From positions 1 through 5,455 of the forward strand of contig CALGOL010000644.1 in NCBI GenBank assembly GCA_937960755.1: a stretch of 5,455 nucleotides of DNA. The letters are read 5' to 3'. The DNA is from an uncultured Azospirillum sp. (GTDB lineage: Bacteria; Pseudomonadota; Alphaproteobacteria; Azospirillales; Azospirillaceae). The notes beneath the pieces are model-generated. The model worked only from the letters and a program-made list of their open reading frames with translations. It was not told the DNA's origin and ran no database searches. A program made the translations under genes and the position numbers. Below, piece after piece: positions 4,975 through 5,455 of this stretch (positions within the stretch are counted from its first letter, which is position 1; the number at the start of each line of letters is the position of its first letter).

Positions 4975-5001
4975 TCCGGCTAGGCGTTAATCCGGCTAGG
5001 C
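4971..5001. repeat. 15-bp tandem direct repeat spanning two convergent stop codons
   Basis: TTAATCCGGCTAGGC occurs at 4971-4985 and 4987-5001, a 16-bp period. The first copy holds the TAA stop (4972-4974) of the chaperone gene and the second holds the CTA (4996-4998) that is the TAG stop of the minus-strand ATPase gene. No hairpin with a T-run is visible in the 21-bp gap, so no intrinsic terminator is called here. Confidence 0.9.
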
Positions 5002-5455
5002 TGGCGTCGCGGACAAATCAATAACGTCCACGGCGCCGGCCGCCGCCTGTTCCGCCGCGCGCACGACATGGCGGTGATGGGTGAAGACGATGATCTGCGC
5101 CCGCCGCCCTAATTCCGCCAACAAAGCCAAACAAGCCGCGGTGCGGTCGTCGTCAAAGGTCTGGAACACATCGTCGGCGATGAAGGGCAGCGGCCGACCG
5201 ACTTCCACGCGCTGCTCCAGCGCCGCCAGACGCAGCGCCAAGAACAACTGATCCCCGGTTCCTTCCGACAGGCCGGAAACCGCCAAGGCGACGCCGCTGC
5301 GCCGCCTGACGTGCAGCGCCGGACGGCCGTCTTCTCCCACCAGACTCTCCAAGCCTATGACCGGGTCGCCGCCCGGCAAGGCGCCGGCGGCGGCGGCGAA
5401 CAAGGCGGAGGCGCGGCCCAACAGCGGGTCCTGATTGGCTTCGCGATAGCGCTCC
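4996..5455 (-). CDS. YhaN-like SMC/Rad50-type ATPase, C-terminal part only
   Basis: The frame is open to the right edge, so this is the C-terminal ~152 residues of a much larger protein. Visible in order: ERYREANQDPLLGRASALF, a helix typical of the end of the coiled coil; the ABC signature LSEGTGDQLFLALRLAALE; Walker B LPFIADDVF with DD; the D-loop region TFDDDRT; and an H-loop-like IIVFTHH. LSEGTGDQ and PLPFIADD are characteristic of YhaN-type AAA ATPases, relatives of Rad50/SbcC that usually pair with a YhaO/SbcD-like metallophosphoesterase in DNA processing. Walker A and most of the coiled coil are off the window. It ends with TAG at 4996-4998, convergent with the copper chaperone gene and 21 bp from it. 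Any partner gene would have to be to the right. Confidence 0.88.
   Translation of the reverse strand, partial: ERYREANQDPLLGRASALFAAAAGALPGGDPVIGLESLVGEDGRPALHVRRRSGVALAVSGLSEGTGDQLFLALRLAALEQRVEVGRPLPFIADDVFQTFDDDRTAACLALLAELGRRAQIIVFTHHRHVVRAAEQAAAGAVDVIDLSATPA

Overview
The window reads as a GC-rich proteobacterial chromosome segment. Protein families suggest an alphaproteobacterium, perhaps Rhodospirillales-like: a glycine-rich Tim44-domain protein, a YhaN-type ATPase, a Tat-exported sulfide:quinone oxidoreductase (SQR) with a small membrane neighbour, and a PCu(A)C copper chaperone. This placement is inferred from protein character only. No RNA genes, CRISPR arrays or insertion sequences were found.

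Layout. (1) 1-835, plus strand: 3' part of a Tim44-like membrane protein gene, cut by the left edge. (2) 849-883: a strong stem-loop with T-runs on both strands, terminating two convergent units. (3) 3861 down to 887, minus strand: four co-directional genes in the order DUF2141 secreted protein, Tat-exported type II SQR, three-helix membrane protein (probably DUF5368), and YcbL-type metallo-beta-lactamase-fold hydrolase. The SQR and membrane protein genes are only 19 bp apart. The hydrolase may also have its own promoter. (4) 3862-4053: a divergent intergenic region whose AT-rich half has a FixK/FNR-like box, direct repeats and a palindrome, and whose GC-rich half has a candidate promoter for a leaderless transcript. 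(5) 4054-4974, plus strand: a DUF2946-like small secreted or membrane protein gene followed by a PCu(A)C periplasmic copper chaperone gene. (6) 4971-5001: a 15-bp tandem direct repeat holding the stop codons of two convergent genes. (7) 4996-5455, minus strand: C-terminal part of a YhaN-like SMC/Rad50-type ATPase gene, cut by the right edge.

How the genes may work together. The minus-strand unit looks like a sulfide-oxidation module: SQR takes electrons from sulfide into the quinone pool, the Tat signal places it on the periplasmic side, and the small membrane protein could help it dock. The divergent pair looks like copper delivery to periplasmic cuproproteins such as terminal oxidases. A FixK/FNR-type site between them would link sulfide oxidation, copper supply and oxygen-limited respiration; that link is inference. 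The most interesting parts are the Tat-exported type II SQR with its three-helix partner, and the divergent control region.
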